NCBI RefSeq assembly: GCF_932526225.1
Contig: NC_064046.1
Location: 4,588,001-4,652,000 of the forward strand
Direction: 5' to 3'
Length of the DNA: 64,000 nucleotides
Source of the DNA: Nematostella vectensis
Taxonomy: Eukaryota > Cnidaria > Anthozoa > Actiniaria > Edwardsiidae
Positions within the stretch are counted from its first letter, which is position 1. Every line of letters starts with the position of its first letter. A model generated the notes under the pieces. It made no database searches and had not been told where the DNA came from. It saw only the letters and a list, made by a program, of their open reading frames with translations. Shown piece by piece: positions 28,801 through 38,800 of the stretch. A program made the position numbers and the translations under genes.

Positions 28801-31203
28801 ATGATGGTGAATCAGGAGATGGTGAATCAGGAGATGGTGAATCAGGAGATGGTGAATCAGGAGATGGTGAATAGGATGATGGTGAATCAGGAGATGGTGA
28901 ATCAGGAGATGGTGAATCAGGAGATGGTGAATAAGATTATGGTGAGTCAGGAGATGGTAATATGGTGAATAAGATGATGGTAATCAGGAGATAATGAATA
29001 AGATGATGGGGATCAGGAGATGGTAAATAAGATGATGATGAATAAGATGATGGTGAATCAAGAGATGGTGAATAAGATGATGGTGAATCAGGAGATGGTG
29101 AATAGGATGATGGTGAATCAGGAGATGGTGAGTCAGGAGATGGTGAACTAAGAGATGGTGAATCAGGAGATGGTGCTATAAAATAATGGTGAATCGGGAG
29201 ATGTTGAATCGGGAGATGGTTAATCAGGAGATGGTGAATAGGATGATGGTGAATCAGGAGATGGTGAATCAGGAGATGGTGAATAGGATGATGGTGAATC
29301 AGGAGATGGTGAATCAGGAGATGGTGAATCAGGAGATGGTGAATAGGATGATGGTGAATCAGGAGATGATGAATAGGATGATGGTGAATCAGGAGATGGT
29401 GAATAGGATGATGGTGAATCAGGAGATGGTGAATAGGATGATGGTGAATCAGGAGATGATGAATAGGATGATGGTGAATCAGGAGATGGTGAATAGGATG
29501 ATGGTTAATCAGGAGATGGTGAATAGGATGATGGTGAATCAGGAGATGGTGAATAAGATTATGGTGAATCAGGAGATGGTGAATAGGATGATGGTGAATC
29601 AGGAGATGGTGAGTCAGAAGATGGTGAATCAGGAGATGGTGAATAGGATGATGGTGAATCAGGAGATGGTGAGTCAGGAGATGTTGAATCGGGAGATGGT
29701 TAATCAGGAGATGGTGAATAGGATGATGGTGAATCAGGAGATGGTGAGTCAGGAGATGGTGAATCAGGAGATGGTGAATAGGATGATGGTGAATCGGGAG
29801 ATGGTGAATCAGGAGATGGTGAATAGGATGATGGTGAATCAGGGGATGGTGAATAGGATGATGGTGAATCAGGAGATGGTGAGTCAGGAGGTGGTATTAC
29901 CAAGATGCGATGATGTACGACTACCTATGCCGCTGGTCCTCACTGTGCATTTATTCTCTTTCTCACCTCTCAGGACCATTCAGCCCTTGTCGCTGTATTT
30001 GCTGATTTCCTTCAAAATTTACAAACACTTTACGACGCTGAATCAAAACAAGGTAAATGTACCTGCAATATATTGCGAACACTCATCAATGATTTCCCGC
30101 CTTTGAGCCGCTTTCTGGCTGCGTCATTCAAACTGTGTTGGAAGTCGTGGGTGAGAGTTTGCACAATGTTGAAAACTGCAGTAAACTCTCTTTACTGCCA
30201 GACTGCTAGCCGTCTCTCCTTTGGCGGAAAGTCCCGTAATTAGATGCGACAGTAAACTCTCTTTACTGCCAGACTGCTAGCCGTCTCTCCTTTGGCGGAA
30301 AGTCCCGTAATTAGATGCGACAGTAAACTCTCTTTACTGCTGGACTGCTAGCCGTCTCTCCTTTGGCGGAAAGTCCCGTAATTAGATGCGACAGTAAACT
30401 CTCTTTACTGCTGGACTGCTAGCCGTCTCTCCTTTGGCGGAAAGTCCCGAAATTAGGCGCGACAAGTGTAAGCGTAAGAGTAAGTGCCGAAGGCGAGAGA
30501 ATTCGCCAAAAGGTTTCTCCGGACTATTCCCGAACGATCACCCATCCTAGAGGGAAACCTGGCCCCCCGAAGGTTTACGGACTACGGAAGCGAAAGGACA
30601 GACAGACTCGCAGGCTATGAACTGCTGATATGACACGGTAGAGCGTGTATGTACTGACTTGGCTCTCTCTGTATTGCTGATATGACACGGTAGAGTGTTT
30701 ATGTCTGATATGACACGGAAGAGCGTTTATGTACTGACTGTGCTGTGTTTCGCAGGTCAGTCTTTGTTTATGGACCAGTTAAGGTGCTGTGGAGGGGCGG
30801 AACGTAGAATAATCTCAAGGTATGCAATAGATGCCCTGGCTCCCAAATGCCGCAGCACCTACAATTATGACCTTACACTATTGTCGTACGAGAAAAATGA
30901 AAAACACATTTCCTGCATGTGCTTCGGGCCTAAAAAAACCCTACATCGTTTGACCCAAAGAAAAAAAAACATAGCATGACACAAATATGCTGCAAACCAG
31001 TGACCATTGAAAAAATACCGCTCAAAACGCATCCCTACCTTTTAAGGGTTAAATGGTCAACCCTTTATATAAACTCTTAAAACTTTCATACTTCGCATAT
31101 GCTTCTCTATGTTTCTGGATCACTAAAGCTATTCTTTATTTTTCTTTTACCTTTCAGTGTGATGGAGTCGCACAATTCTACGACCAGTGGAGTCTGCAAG
31201 TAG
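1823..31203 (+). CDS. Large HEAT/ARM-like protein, 3' part (33+ exons), family not recognised
   Basis: I do not recognise the family. Phase-consistent exons: 1823-1884, 2472-2578, 5086-5214, 5445-5496, 6461-6610, 6868-7044, 7692-7812, 7995-8390, 8467-8656, 9085-9123, from 10041, 10548-10661, 10820-10958, 12506-12577, 14724-14784, 15027-15099, 15265-15331, 15897-16148, 20869-20946, 21302-21412, 21890-21965, from 22294, 22494-22563, from 22851, 23330-23484, 24272-24325, 24674-24749, 24917-25033, 25615-25759, 26437-26576, 29974-30052, 30756-30819, 31158-31203. The product is mostly amphipathic helices in pairs, as in HEAT/ARM scaffolds. There is a Ser/Pro-rich disordered insert in exon 7995-8390 and an acidic WDSWEDEDE tail motif near 26560. 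Phase fails between 5496 and 6461, so one exon is probably missed there. Donors of the exons starting at 10041, 22294 and 22851 are ambiguous. The 3' end is uncertain: the last exon stops at 31203 in the frame dictated by splicing, while another frame stays open to 31271. The N-terminus lies outside the window. Confidence 0.7.
1880..2290. repeat. GACA-type microsatellite
   Basis: A run of imperfect CAGA/GACA tetranucleotides begins directly after the donor at 1885 and fills the start of the intron. Open frames through it, rich in Gln/Thr/Arg or Leu/Cys/Val, are simple-sequence artefacts. Confidence 0.9.
2735..2917. repeat. About 75-bp tandem repeat interrupted by the foldback element
   Basis: Imperfect units containing 'AATTAGTTCCTGG' and 'AATGGTCAAATAC' occur left of 2918 and resume right of 4968 (to about 5060). 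The 2.05-kb element therefore inserted inside a pre-existing short tandem array. Confidence 0.7.
2918..4967. mobile_element. Foldback (giant palindrome) DNA element with satellite-like arms
   Basis: The termini are perfect inverted 19-mers, CAGTACCGCTCTCGAACAT at 2918 and its complement ending at 4967, flanked by TA on both sides. Subterminal arrays of the palindromic motif TTCGCGAA occupy 2946-3112 and, inverted, 4774-4940. Inside, about five 110-135-bp units carrying CGATCGCTTGATAT lie at 3470-4000 and five more in inverse orientation at 4080-4715, around a centre near 4040. Both arms thus match outward to inward. No transposase frame is visible, so the element is non-autonomous. TA flanks would suit a Tc1/mariner-type integrase, but this is inference. 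Confidence 0.8.
7200..7286 (-). repeat. Dispersed intronic repeat, copy 1 (inverted)
   Basis: In reverse orientation this matches 14487-14640 and 22570-22720 ('GGATAGTATTTgat..', 'AGGATTTG', 'CAGTCATAGG'). A G-run of about 19 bases lies inside it at 7207-7226. It is non-coding and its family is unknown. Confidence 0.5.
7287..7541. mobile_element. MITE, 255 bp, with about 30-bp terminal inverted repeats
   Basis: The ends are inverted copies beginning TTAAAGC(T/C)GCATTGTCACC, with about 29 of 31 positions matching. They lie in the intron between exons 6868-7044 and 7692-7812. No coding potential is seen. The TTAA/TA flanks leave the superfamily open. Confidence 0.7.
9309..9664. mobile_element. 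Probable MITE with TGTTTACCATT ends
   Basis: The left end GGCTGTTTACCATT and right end AATGGTAAACAACC are inverted copies. Further short inverted pieces ('ATGGTACAT', 'TTTCTGG') suggest a folded interior. No clear target duplication was found. Confidence 0.5.
10981..12345. repeat. CAT/CACA-rich satellite with about 370-390-bp higher-order period
   Basis: A 15-30-bp core (CATCATGTCACACAACACAA and variants) is tandemly repeated. A non-core segment, GTAACGTCATGTAATTCAAC followed by AACAATTCTTA, recurs near 11181, 11550 and 11940, which defines a higher-order unit. The array begins 23 bp after the donor at 10959, and 'AACAATTCTTA' itself occurs in the intron start. Frames open through it are repeat artefacts. 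Confidence 0.9.
12618..14485. repeat. 60-bp minisatellite, about 31 near-identical units
   Basis: The unit is very homogeneous. It varies mainly at one site (CAGG followed by CAC, AGC, CGC or TGC), and three units (near 13905, 14382 and 14437) carry a deletion or change after 'TTTAAGTAT'. Every unit contains a pyrimidine tract ending in an acceptor-like TTTTACATACAG|G. Because 60 is divisible by 3, long minus-strand frames (457 and 157 codons) stay open with a 20-residue period. They lie inside an intron and are not called as genes. Confidence 0.95.
14487..14640 (+). repeat. Dispersed intronic repeat, copy 2
   Basis: It contains GTGGGTCATTTCTTATTGAA and GCAAATCCTGGGTATGTGAC. It is related to 22570-22720, 42785-42870 and inverted 7200-7286. 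Non-coding. Confidence 0.5.
16190..20850. repeat. 42/43-bp minisatellite, about 110 units, 4.7 kb
   Basis: The unit begins CACACAACTAACACTAGAAT and continues with CCCCATGAAAGGTAGATCCA. Units of 42 and 43 bp (one extra G) alternate, and shorter units lacking CACA occur. A block of roughly 1.05 kb at 18023-19072 recurs almost unchanged 1,476 bp downstream at 19499-20548. The array fills the intron between exons 15897-16148 and 20869-20946. The many minus-strand frames are shadows of the repeat. Confidence 0.95.
22569..22720 (+). repeat. Dispersed intronic repeat, copy 3
   Basis: It contains GTGGGTTATTTCTCATTGAA and GAGCAAATCCTTGGTACATG. It matches copy 2 over most of its length and copy 1 inverted. 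It begins six bases after the donor at 22564. Confidence 0.5.
23615..23991. mobile_element. MITE, 377 bp, PIF/Harbinger-like (TAA target site)
   Basis: Inverted repeats of about 47 bp start GACCC(C/T)GTCCC and contain CGTTTTCGTTTGAAAACGC. They are flanked by TAA at 23612-23614 and 23992-23994. A 3-bp TWA duplication is typical of PIF/Harbinger. The interior contains further CGTTTTCG motifs and no transposase. Confidence 0.75.
24756..24800. repeat. CCAA microsatellite
   Basis: About eight CCAA/AACC tetramers begin seven bases after the donor of exon 24674-24749. Confidence 0.95.
25869..26344. mobile_element. MITE, 476 bp, TA-flanked
   Basis: Termini GGCGACTTACACTAAGAAG and its inverted near-copy (about 25 of 30 positions) are flanked by TA at 25867-25868 and 26345-26346. 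The interior (AAAGAATGTCGATCAACC..., 'GGAGCATAAAATGGCGGC') is shared with 43865-44098 (inverted) and 57035-57180 (direct). It is non-coding. Confidence 0.75.
26735..26835. repeat. Palindromic element (hairpin) around GAATAGCGG
   Basis: AACAATTATTC..GAATAGCGG on the left and CCGCTATTC..GAATAATTGTT on the right are inverted copies spaced by about 10 bases. This would fold into a hairpin with arms of about 40 bp. It probably is a MITE or the end of a longer element reaching toward 27480. Confidence 0.6.
27510..29905. repeat. 15/18-bp minisatellite GATGGTGAATCAGGA, 2.4 kb
   Basis: Units of GATGGTGAATCAGGA mix with GATGGTGAATAAGAT variants. A higher-order period of 562 bp is visible: the block around 28490-28970 recurs at about 29050-29550. 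It sits in the intron between the WDSWEDEDE exon and exon 29974-30052. The 306-codon plus-strand frame and the Ser/Pro-rich minus-strand frame are products of a unit length divisible by 3. Confidence 0.95.
30179..30462. repeat. 71-bp tandem repeat, 4 copies, each with a hairpin
   Basis: Copies start at 30179, 30250, 30321 and 30392. Each begins with a perfect hairpin CAGTAAA-CTCTC-TTTACTG, followed by GACTGCTAGCCGTCTCTCC. Another short repeat (TGATATGACACGGTAGAG) lies at 30628-30735. Both are intronic. Confidence 0.9.
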
Positions 31204-32834
31204 CTTCAAACAAGGACTCGATAGCTCATCGCGTGTCGATGATCGATCGTGACGATCACATTGAGAGCTAGCTTATGATAGTCTAGTTTATCATACTGCA
31301 ATGTGAACCAAGCATTGGTCGCAATAGGCCATTCCAGCTATTACTACAACTCATTACAATAGACACCTACCTCAACCTCAGAATGCAGCGCGCGCCTTCT
31401 TTCGCTTGCACCAAATGTGGTAACTTTGTGATCTCTTCTCATAATTTGTCTTCCTTTATTCGTTGAAAAAATGACAACAGCTGGTTGACAAGTCTCTTTA
31501 AAACCCATTTTTAAATCCACCCAAAACATACGTTTTACGTTAAACACACTTCGCCTGGGTGGCAGCGAAAACTTTGATGTCCTCGATAGTCCGCCAGTAA
31601 ATGTCTTGCCATGATGGATTTTGTCGAAAACCGATGAGATGCAGCCTAGTTCCAGGCGTTCTTACCTGGGTTTCTAACCGGGCTTCATGTGGTTAGATTT
31701 ATGACGTCACAGGAAGCTCGTTCCAGACCCTAAGCTGCCTCACTTTCTATCTCCAAGGACAGGAAACCCGTTGAGAACGCCTAGAACTGTGCTGGTTGAG
31801 ATGCATCGTTCACGTAGTTTCCTTGTACGCTCTGTCGTCGTTGCCAAGGCACCCATTGTCGGGATCGACGTTTTTATATTCATCCCTTTGGATGAGTTAC
31901 AGCGCGAGAGAAGTGAATGTTTTCAACGCGTTTTGCGTCACTGTATGTAACTATTGTATCTTGTTATTTATACTTGACATTGTTGCCAAGTCTGGTTTAC
32001 CCTAATAAACTGATTACAACATCAGTTTACATGTTTAGTTTTGTATGCTTATTTCAAATCACTTCTTGGCCGTTTATAAGGGGCAGGGTCAATTGTGTGA
32101 TCGTGCCGTTCTAGTTGGGTCATTGGGCCGCTAATTCCGGGGGGGGGGCAAGGTCGTCCTAGTTCGGGTGGTAGGGCAGTTGGTACGGGGGGATCGGCCG
32201 TCCTTAATCGGATGGTAGGGCCATTGGTACGGGGGGATCGGCCGGGTCATTTTGTAAGGGTGGTATGGACGTTGGATTTGGGAGCGCAGGGTTGTTGGTA
32301 CGGCGATTGCGGTCGTGCTATTCCGGTGGTTAGGGGCGCTAGTATGGGCGGGAGTTTCGTGCTATGGTCGCTGGTACACGTCCCTTTTTTTTATGGGTGG
32401 GGTGGGGTGGGGCAGGGTGTTATAGTACGGGTGGTAGGGTCGGGTAGGTCTTGATCACCTGAATGATAGAGTACAAGTATGTGTTAACACACAGGGGCCA
32501 TTAATCTACCAAGCAAGAGTGTACGCGAAATCGTGCAAAATATGTAGAATATTTTCGCCTTGTCGAATAAATGGAGCGAGGCAAATGCGCTTTAAACGTC
32601 AAAAAAGCACAAATCCTTGTTTTGAGTCTCTTCAGCTTAGAAAAATCGAATCGAGAGCTTCCGTGTTTGGCTGTGGTAGGAACGAAAGAGCGAGCCTGGA
32701 GCTACCGGAAGTGTTCTCTGCATGCAGAAGCCTTCGCTGCACGATACAAGCCAACTGAGCGCTCAGTATGGGGGCAAGAGTAAGGCAAAGAAACGGGTTA
32801 TAAATCCCACGAAAACACTCTGATCTCGCTCAAA
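31204..32834. other. Intergenic region between the HEAT-like gene and VAC14
   Basis: It contains an in-line AATAAA near 32004, a possible poly(A) signal for the upstream gene. It also has a TGACGTCA at 31702-31709, inside a 153-bp MITE, and a strongly G-rich, GT-skewed stretch at 32130-32460 with runs of six or more G. No gene is recognised. The VAC14 promoter should lie in 32460-32830, but no clear TATA box is seen. Confidence 0.6.
31642..31794. mobile_element. hAT-like MITE, 153 bp
   Basis: The element starts CAG and ends CTG, with inverted ends of about 38 bp containing AGTTC(C/T)AGGCGTTCT. Flanking 9-mers GATGAGATG (31633) and GTTGAGATG (31795) match at 8 of 9, as an aged target duplication would. 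The hAT assignment (CA..TG ends, 8-bp duplication) is tentative. Confidence 0.6.
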
Positions 32835-35800
32835 ATGACCGAAAAGGACTATCTTCCTCTCACACAAAATGTAGTAAGAGGACTCAACGATAAATTGTAT
32901 GAAAAAAGGAAAACGGCAGCCCTCGAAGTTGAACGGTGAGTCCCCCAGTGTCATCCGCTGTTCCGTGTTTTTAGAAGATTCATTTGATGTTGAAATTTTG
33001 GGTATATTTCTCGTGCGAACCGTCTCAGCCCTGTTAAAGTTGTTGTTTTCTTTATTGAATGAATACATATTTTAATTGCCGCGAAATTTGAAAGCGCTAG
33101 ATGCAATTGTGTGAGCATAAGTGAACCGGCAACAAGTGCGAACACACATTCTGTCTGTTCTTCAAGATCGTTTCGCTTCTTTTCGCAGCATGGTCAAAGA
33201 GTTTGTCGCGAACAATGAGGTGAAACAAATAAAGAAACTAACTCAAGTCTTGGCCGAGGATTTTGCCGTTTCACATAACAGTCATGCCCGCAAAGGAGGT
33301 TTGATAGGACTAGCGGCCGCTGCGATTGCCTTAGGCAAGGTATGTTACATTAAATTACACTTTCATACAGTACATCGCTCCCTTTGGGACGAACACGTTT
33401 ACGGACATATCGTAGACACTGTGTTATATCTAGTTGTTTTTGGCGTGTCAGATGGGACCGTAGTGACCACTTGTCATACTATAGTTTTCATCTGTGCCTA
33501 TTTATTAATTACTATTTATACTTACACGTTATATTCTACATATTTTGTGGCCAATAACGGTAATAAATTGGGCCAAAATTAAGAACATTCCCGCAGTGTT
33601 TTGACAAGTCAAGATCATCTGCAATTATAATTTATTTTAACCCAATAAGAAAAAAAACAGTTATAGAACAAATATAGTACACAAACTACAAAAAGTGTTG
33701 TTTCATACAATATTTTTATAAGCACTTTCTTTTATAAGAACGTTTAGCCTGAGATGTCACCAAATTCTAAGAACATGCTTAGAACATATCTATGCTCAGA
33801 TAGCAAAAAATATTATTCTTTTGTAAGTATGATAAGTATGAGACATGCGTTGCAGGATTATATTATGATCATAATAACCATAGATATCATTGTTGTTGAT
33901 TATGAGTGTAATTCACTTTCTAATACTTCATATAGTATTATACTTTTATACACTGAAATTTAAGAACTTTTTCAGCCTTTAAAATGTTCGAAAAATAAGA
34001 ACGGCCCAGCCTCAACTGAAAAAATAGATATTCTTTAATAAACACTAACCCATCAAAAACTGCTCAGGAAAAGTTATTTGGGGAGAGTGGAGCACATTTA
34101 AATATATTTTTAAAAGCATTCTACATTTTATTCCCATATCATCTATAAATGGAATCACTGGTGATCCCAGTGTGTAAATGTATGGGGCCACTTCCTGGCC
34201 AAGACATATGGAAAGGATCTTTGTCCAAATATATCACTAAATTTTTTTTCTATGAATTTATATGCTGTTATTGCTCTCACAACTCAGTGACTGTAATAAA
34301 AGGTGTTTACTTCAAAATTCGGTTGTTTTTTGTACAATAAAGCTCTACAAAATCAAATCTACCGAGTGAAAAACTACAACATAAGACAACGAGGAGCCCT
34401 ATCCTCGGGGGGCCCATAAGATAAATAACGGGCCACAGGGGGCCCAAAACAAATAATATTATAACATCTCCCTTCTCAACAAAGTGTTAGGTTAAGTGTT
34501 CAATAAATGTTCTTAACAATGTTCAATAAGTCTTTGTGGTTTTTTGATAACCCTGCCAGATGCTGTGCTCATCGGTGTCGTCTCGTGTTGCCTCTCAGAA
34601 GACTTTGGTGGTGTAGGCGATGCTGTCACATTATTGCTTAACTGTGTGGGGTTGTTGGTACTTTCTGGTGGTAGTTGAGGAATGGCTGGTATAACAAAAG
34701 GACTTGTGCTCATCGATTGATCATTAGGTGTTGAAATGATTTGTCGTCGATTTCTCCTGAAGACACGCCCACGCTCATCTCCTAATAAGTACGATCGGGG
34801 CAATACTTCTGCTTTCCTCCACTCAGCCTCCCGGTTTGGACGGATACGCACCTTATCTCCAACTTGTAAAGGAGGGAGATCATGACTATGACTATCATAA
34901 TACTTTTTTGAAACACTCTGACGATGTTTCAATGTCTTCACAACTTGATTTGGGTCAACAGGCTGAGGCAGTAGCAAACGTCGATGAGTCGGTAGTTGGG
35001 TACGTGTTCTCCTACTCATTAGCAGCTGAGCTGGAGACACACCTAAGTCATCAAAGGGTGTATTCCTGTATTTGAGTAATCCTTCAAAAGGATCTTTGTT
35101 GTCAGCAGCCGCTTTCTTTAAAATCCGTTTTGCGGTCTGAACTGCTTTCTCGGCAGCTCCATTTGATTGTGGATACTCTGGAGAGCTTGTGGTGTGACGG
35201 AAACCCCACTCATCTGCAAACTTTTTGAACTCATGTGAACTATTAAAAAGGTTTCTAGTGTTACTGTACTGGGAGCCATTGTCGCTCAGAACTTCCACCG
35301 GGATCCCAAACCTTGCAAAAATCTTCTTTAAGTTATTGATAACACAATTAGCAGTGGTTTGGCGTAACAACTCAATCTCAAAGTACTTTGAATACAAATC
35401 GGTAACAAGCAAATAGGAATGTCCGGCATATTCAAAGATGTCAGTACTGATCACTTGCCAAGGCAATCCAGGAACCTCACGTGGTAGTAGGGTCTCTCTT
35501 GGCTGTTGGTTTCGGAAGGCATTACATATGGAGCAGGAACTAATCTTGTCTTTGATCTGTGCAGTCATTGAGGGCCAGAAAACATATTCTCTTGCAAAAC
35601 TGAGACTTTTGTTCTCACCCATGTGTGCGCCATGAATTTCTTCTAGCACCTCTGCCCTCAACGATCTCGGGACAATGATTCTGTCTGCTTTGAATAACAA
35701 ACCATCTTCTACGCTAAGTTCCTCTCTAAAACTCCAGTATTCTCTCGCTAGCTCATCAAGTTGATGTTTTTCTGCTGGCCAACCTTTAACGACATATTCC

Positions 35801-38800
35801 ATGACCACTTGAGAGGTAACATCGCAGTTTGATGCTTCCTTGAATTTTTGCAAAGTGCTTGAATCTACACCAAGACTGTCAATTAAGTTGATTCCAATCA
35901 TCTCTTCTGGTTCACTAACTGGTTTAGTGTCACTAACTGGGGCTCTGCTTAAGCAATCTGAGATGAATTGTTTCTTTCCTGGCACATAACGAACATCAAG
36001 GTCATACTTTGTCAGCTTTAACAACATCCTCTGCAATCTCGGTGGTGCTTCATTCAAGGGCTTTTTGAAGATGGCTTCTAGTGGTTTGTGGTCGGTTTCA
36101 ACTACAACACGACGTCCATAAACATAAGTATGGAACTTTTCAGTTCCCCAGACAATTGCCAGAAGCTCTCGCTCGATGTTGGCATACCTTGTCTCAGCAG
36201 GTGATAGTGTTTTTGAGCCAAATGCTACAGGTCTTTCGTCCTGCAGAATCACAGCACCTAATCCCGTGCCACTTGCATCAACATTAAGCACTGTCTCTTT
36301 GGTGTTGTCAAAATAGGCTAAAACTGGCGCTGAGGTAATGACTGCTTTGAGCTTGTCAAATGCATGCTGTTGAGGTGTCTCCCATACGAATGCGGTATCA
36401 TTCCTTGTTAGCTGCGAGATAGGGCCCTGGAGATCAGCTTTATGTTCAATAAATTTATCCAGATAGTTTACAGTTCCTAGGAAACGTAGTATGCCATCTT
36501 TATCGGTCGGGGCAGGCATCTCGTTGATAGCTCTTACCTTTTCAGGATCAGGCTTTAAACCGTCTGCAGTAAATAGGTGTCCAACGTAGCTGACTTCAGG
36601 AACTCGAAGTTTGGCTTTACGTGGATTGAACTTTAGACCTATCTCACGGCTCCTCTTCAATACTGCAATCATCTTGTCATCTAGCTCACATTGATTTCCA
36701 CCATGTATCAAAAAGTCGTCAACGATTATTTCTACTGGTACTCCTGCGAAGAGTCGGTCCATCTCTCGTTGGTAAATCTCGGGCGCGGAACTTATGCCGA
36801 ATGGGAGCCGCAGGAATCTGTATCGACCCCAGGGGGTATTGAAAGTCAGGAGCTTCGAGCTTTCTTCGTCTACTGGTAGTTGCCAAAAACCGCTGCATGC
36901 ATCCAACGTTGAGAATATTTCAGCACCGGTGAGTTTGTTGGCAACCTGTTCCACTGTGGCCATCGGATAATGGGGTCTCTTGAGGGCTCTATTGAGGTCA
37001 CGTGGGTCTATACATATTCTGATGTTGTCTTTGGTTGGTGGGCTTTTCTTTTCTTTGCCTTTTCGTTTATCGATTACTAACATCGAAGAGACCCAAGGGG
37101 TATGTTCTTCTTCTTTAACAATGATCCCATCTTCTTCCATCTCTCTCAGCTTCTGTTGAGTTGGGTCTAACATGGATACTGGGATCTTTCTGGGTGCGTG
37201 TATAACTGGAGTTACTGCAGAGTCTACCTCTAGGTGTACTTTGTTGGGTAACATTCCTGGTTTGTTACTGAAGCAATCAAGGTAATCTTTCAGAACAGGG
37301 TCACTTGTGAGGGTTGTGGTACTTTTGCTTTGTTCTCTGGACAAGTCGATGTTTGATGTTTGTGCTGATGGTGAATCTAGCAATGTGAGATCCATGAACT
37401 GTAGGACTTCAAGATCAAGGCAAGCCTCACAACTTAGTAGTGGGGTGAACTCTCCATCAACTACAAGATATAACAGATCTATCTTTCGATCTTTGTACTG
37501 TGTTGGAAGGCGGACACATCCTTTAGAGTAGATGGGCTTAGTCGCAAGCCAGCCCTTCAAAGGCTGGTGTACACGTTTCAACGGCTTGTTGGTGATGCTC
37601 TTGTACAAGTTGTAGGGGATGACAGTAGCCTCCGCACCCGTGTCTGCTTTCAGTTTGACCTCTTTTCCTGCTATCATGACTTTTATCAGGCTCTTTTTGG
37701 GTTGCTGGTTCTGTAACACGCTTCCGACTTCAATGGATCCAAAGTATGTGTGGGTTTCGTTGCTGTCACTTGAGTCATACTCCTGTTCCACCACATGCAC
37801 TTCTGGATCTTTTTTCTGTTTGTTTTTACACATCTTTGCAAAATGGCCTGTTTTGCTACAAATCTTGCAATTCCTTTTAAAGGCTGGGCATCGTGTTGGG
37901 TGTGCAAATGAATGGCGATATCCACAGAACTTACAAGACGGCTGTTCTTTCTTAACTTGGACTGGTTGCACAGACACTGTTTTACTTGGGACTACTGTCT
38001 GTGGAACAAACTTATACTTCTGCAGCTCAGTCGCCTCATAAGTTCTGCAGTAATCATGCGCGGTTTGTAGGGTAAGGTCTGGCTTTTTCAACAACTCCCC
38101 TCGCAATTCATCGCTGGTTACTCCCCCCACAATACGGTCTCGTATCAATGAATCTCTAAGTGCTCCAAAGTCACAGTTTAATGAAAGCCGTTTTAGCTCA
38201 CTAACAAAGTTGTCAATTCGTTCACCCTCCTTTTGGTTTCTAAGATTGAAGAGCAGTCGCTCATAAATGACATTCTTAGCTCCTCGACAAAGTTCATGGA
38301 ACTTTCGGCACACATCACCATAAGATTCATTACTCTCGCCTGCAGTATACACAAAGTGGCTATACTCTTCAATTGCACTCGGTCCAGCACAGTTAAGTAA
38401 CAAATTAACTTTTAACTTATCTCCCTTGTCGTCCTTTCCTTTTGCAACCAAGTAAATTTCGAACTGCATTAGGAACTTTCTCCAATTTTCTGATGCATTC
38501 GCATCCAACACCAAAGGTCCCGGAGCTCGATGATACATTTCCCCACTTTCGGCCATCGTTTCCTTGTTTTGTCGACTTTTCTTTAACAATTAATATTCTC
38601 CAGTGGTTAACCACTTCTGACACCATGTAATAAAAGGTGTTTACTTCAAAATTCGGTTGTTTTTTGTACAATAAAGCTCTACAAAATCAAATCTACCGAG
38701 TGAAAAACTACAACATAAGACAACGAGGAGCCCTATCCTCGGGGGGCCCATAAGATAAATAAGGGGCCACAGGGGGCCCAAAACAAATAATATTATAACA

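Larger units (their letters stand above)
34292..38800 (-). mobile_element. Ty3/gypsy LTR retrotransposon, complete and young, in VAC14 intron 2
   Basis: It measures 4,509 bp between LTRs of 175 bp (TG...CA ends) and is flanked by the 5-bp duplication GTGAC (34287-34291 and 38801-38805). It lies antisense to VAC14. The primer-binding site just inside the 5' LTR (38625 leftward, TGGTGTCAGAAGTGG) resembles the complement of a tRNA-Leu 3' end. A purine tract GAGAAGGGAGA precedes the 3' LTR. One uninterrupted gag-pol frame fills the interior and no env-like frame is present. Confidence 0.96.

Noticed and set aside
27507..30106. Plus-strand 306-codon and Ser/Pro-rich minus-strand frames
   Set aside because: Low-complexity 15/18-bp repeat. 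The plus-strand frame even runs through the real exon at 29974 in a wrong frame.
31158..31271. Alternative last-exon frame ending DRDDHIES at 31271
   Set aside because: It is open but in the wrong phase for the exon ending at 30819. Kept only as an uncertainty in the gene entry.
34836..38041. Plus-strand frames of 60-140 codons across the gypsy element
   Set aside because: Antisense shadows of the intact Gag-Pol frame.
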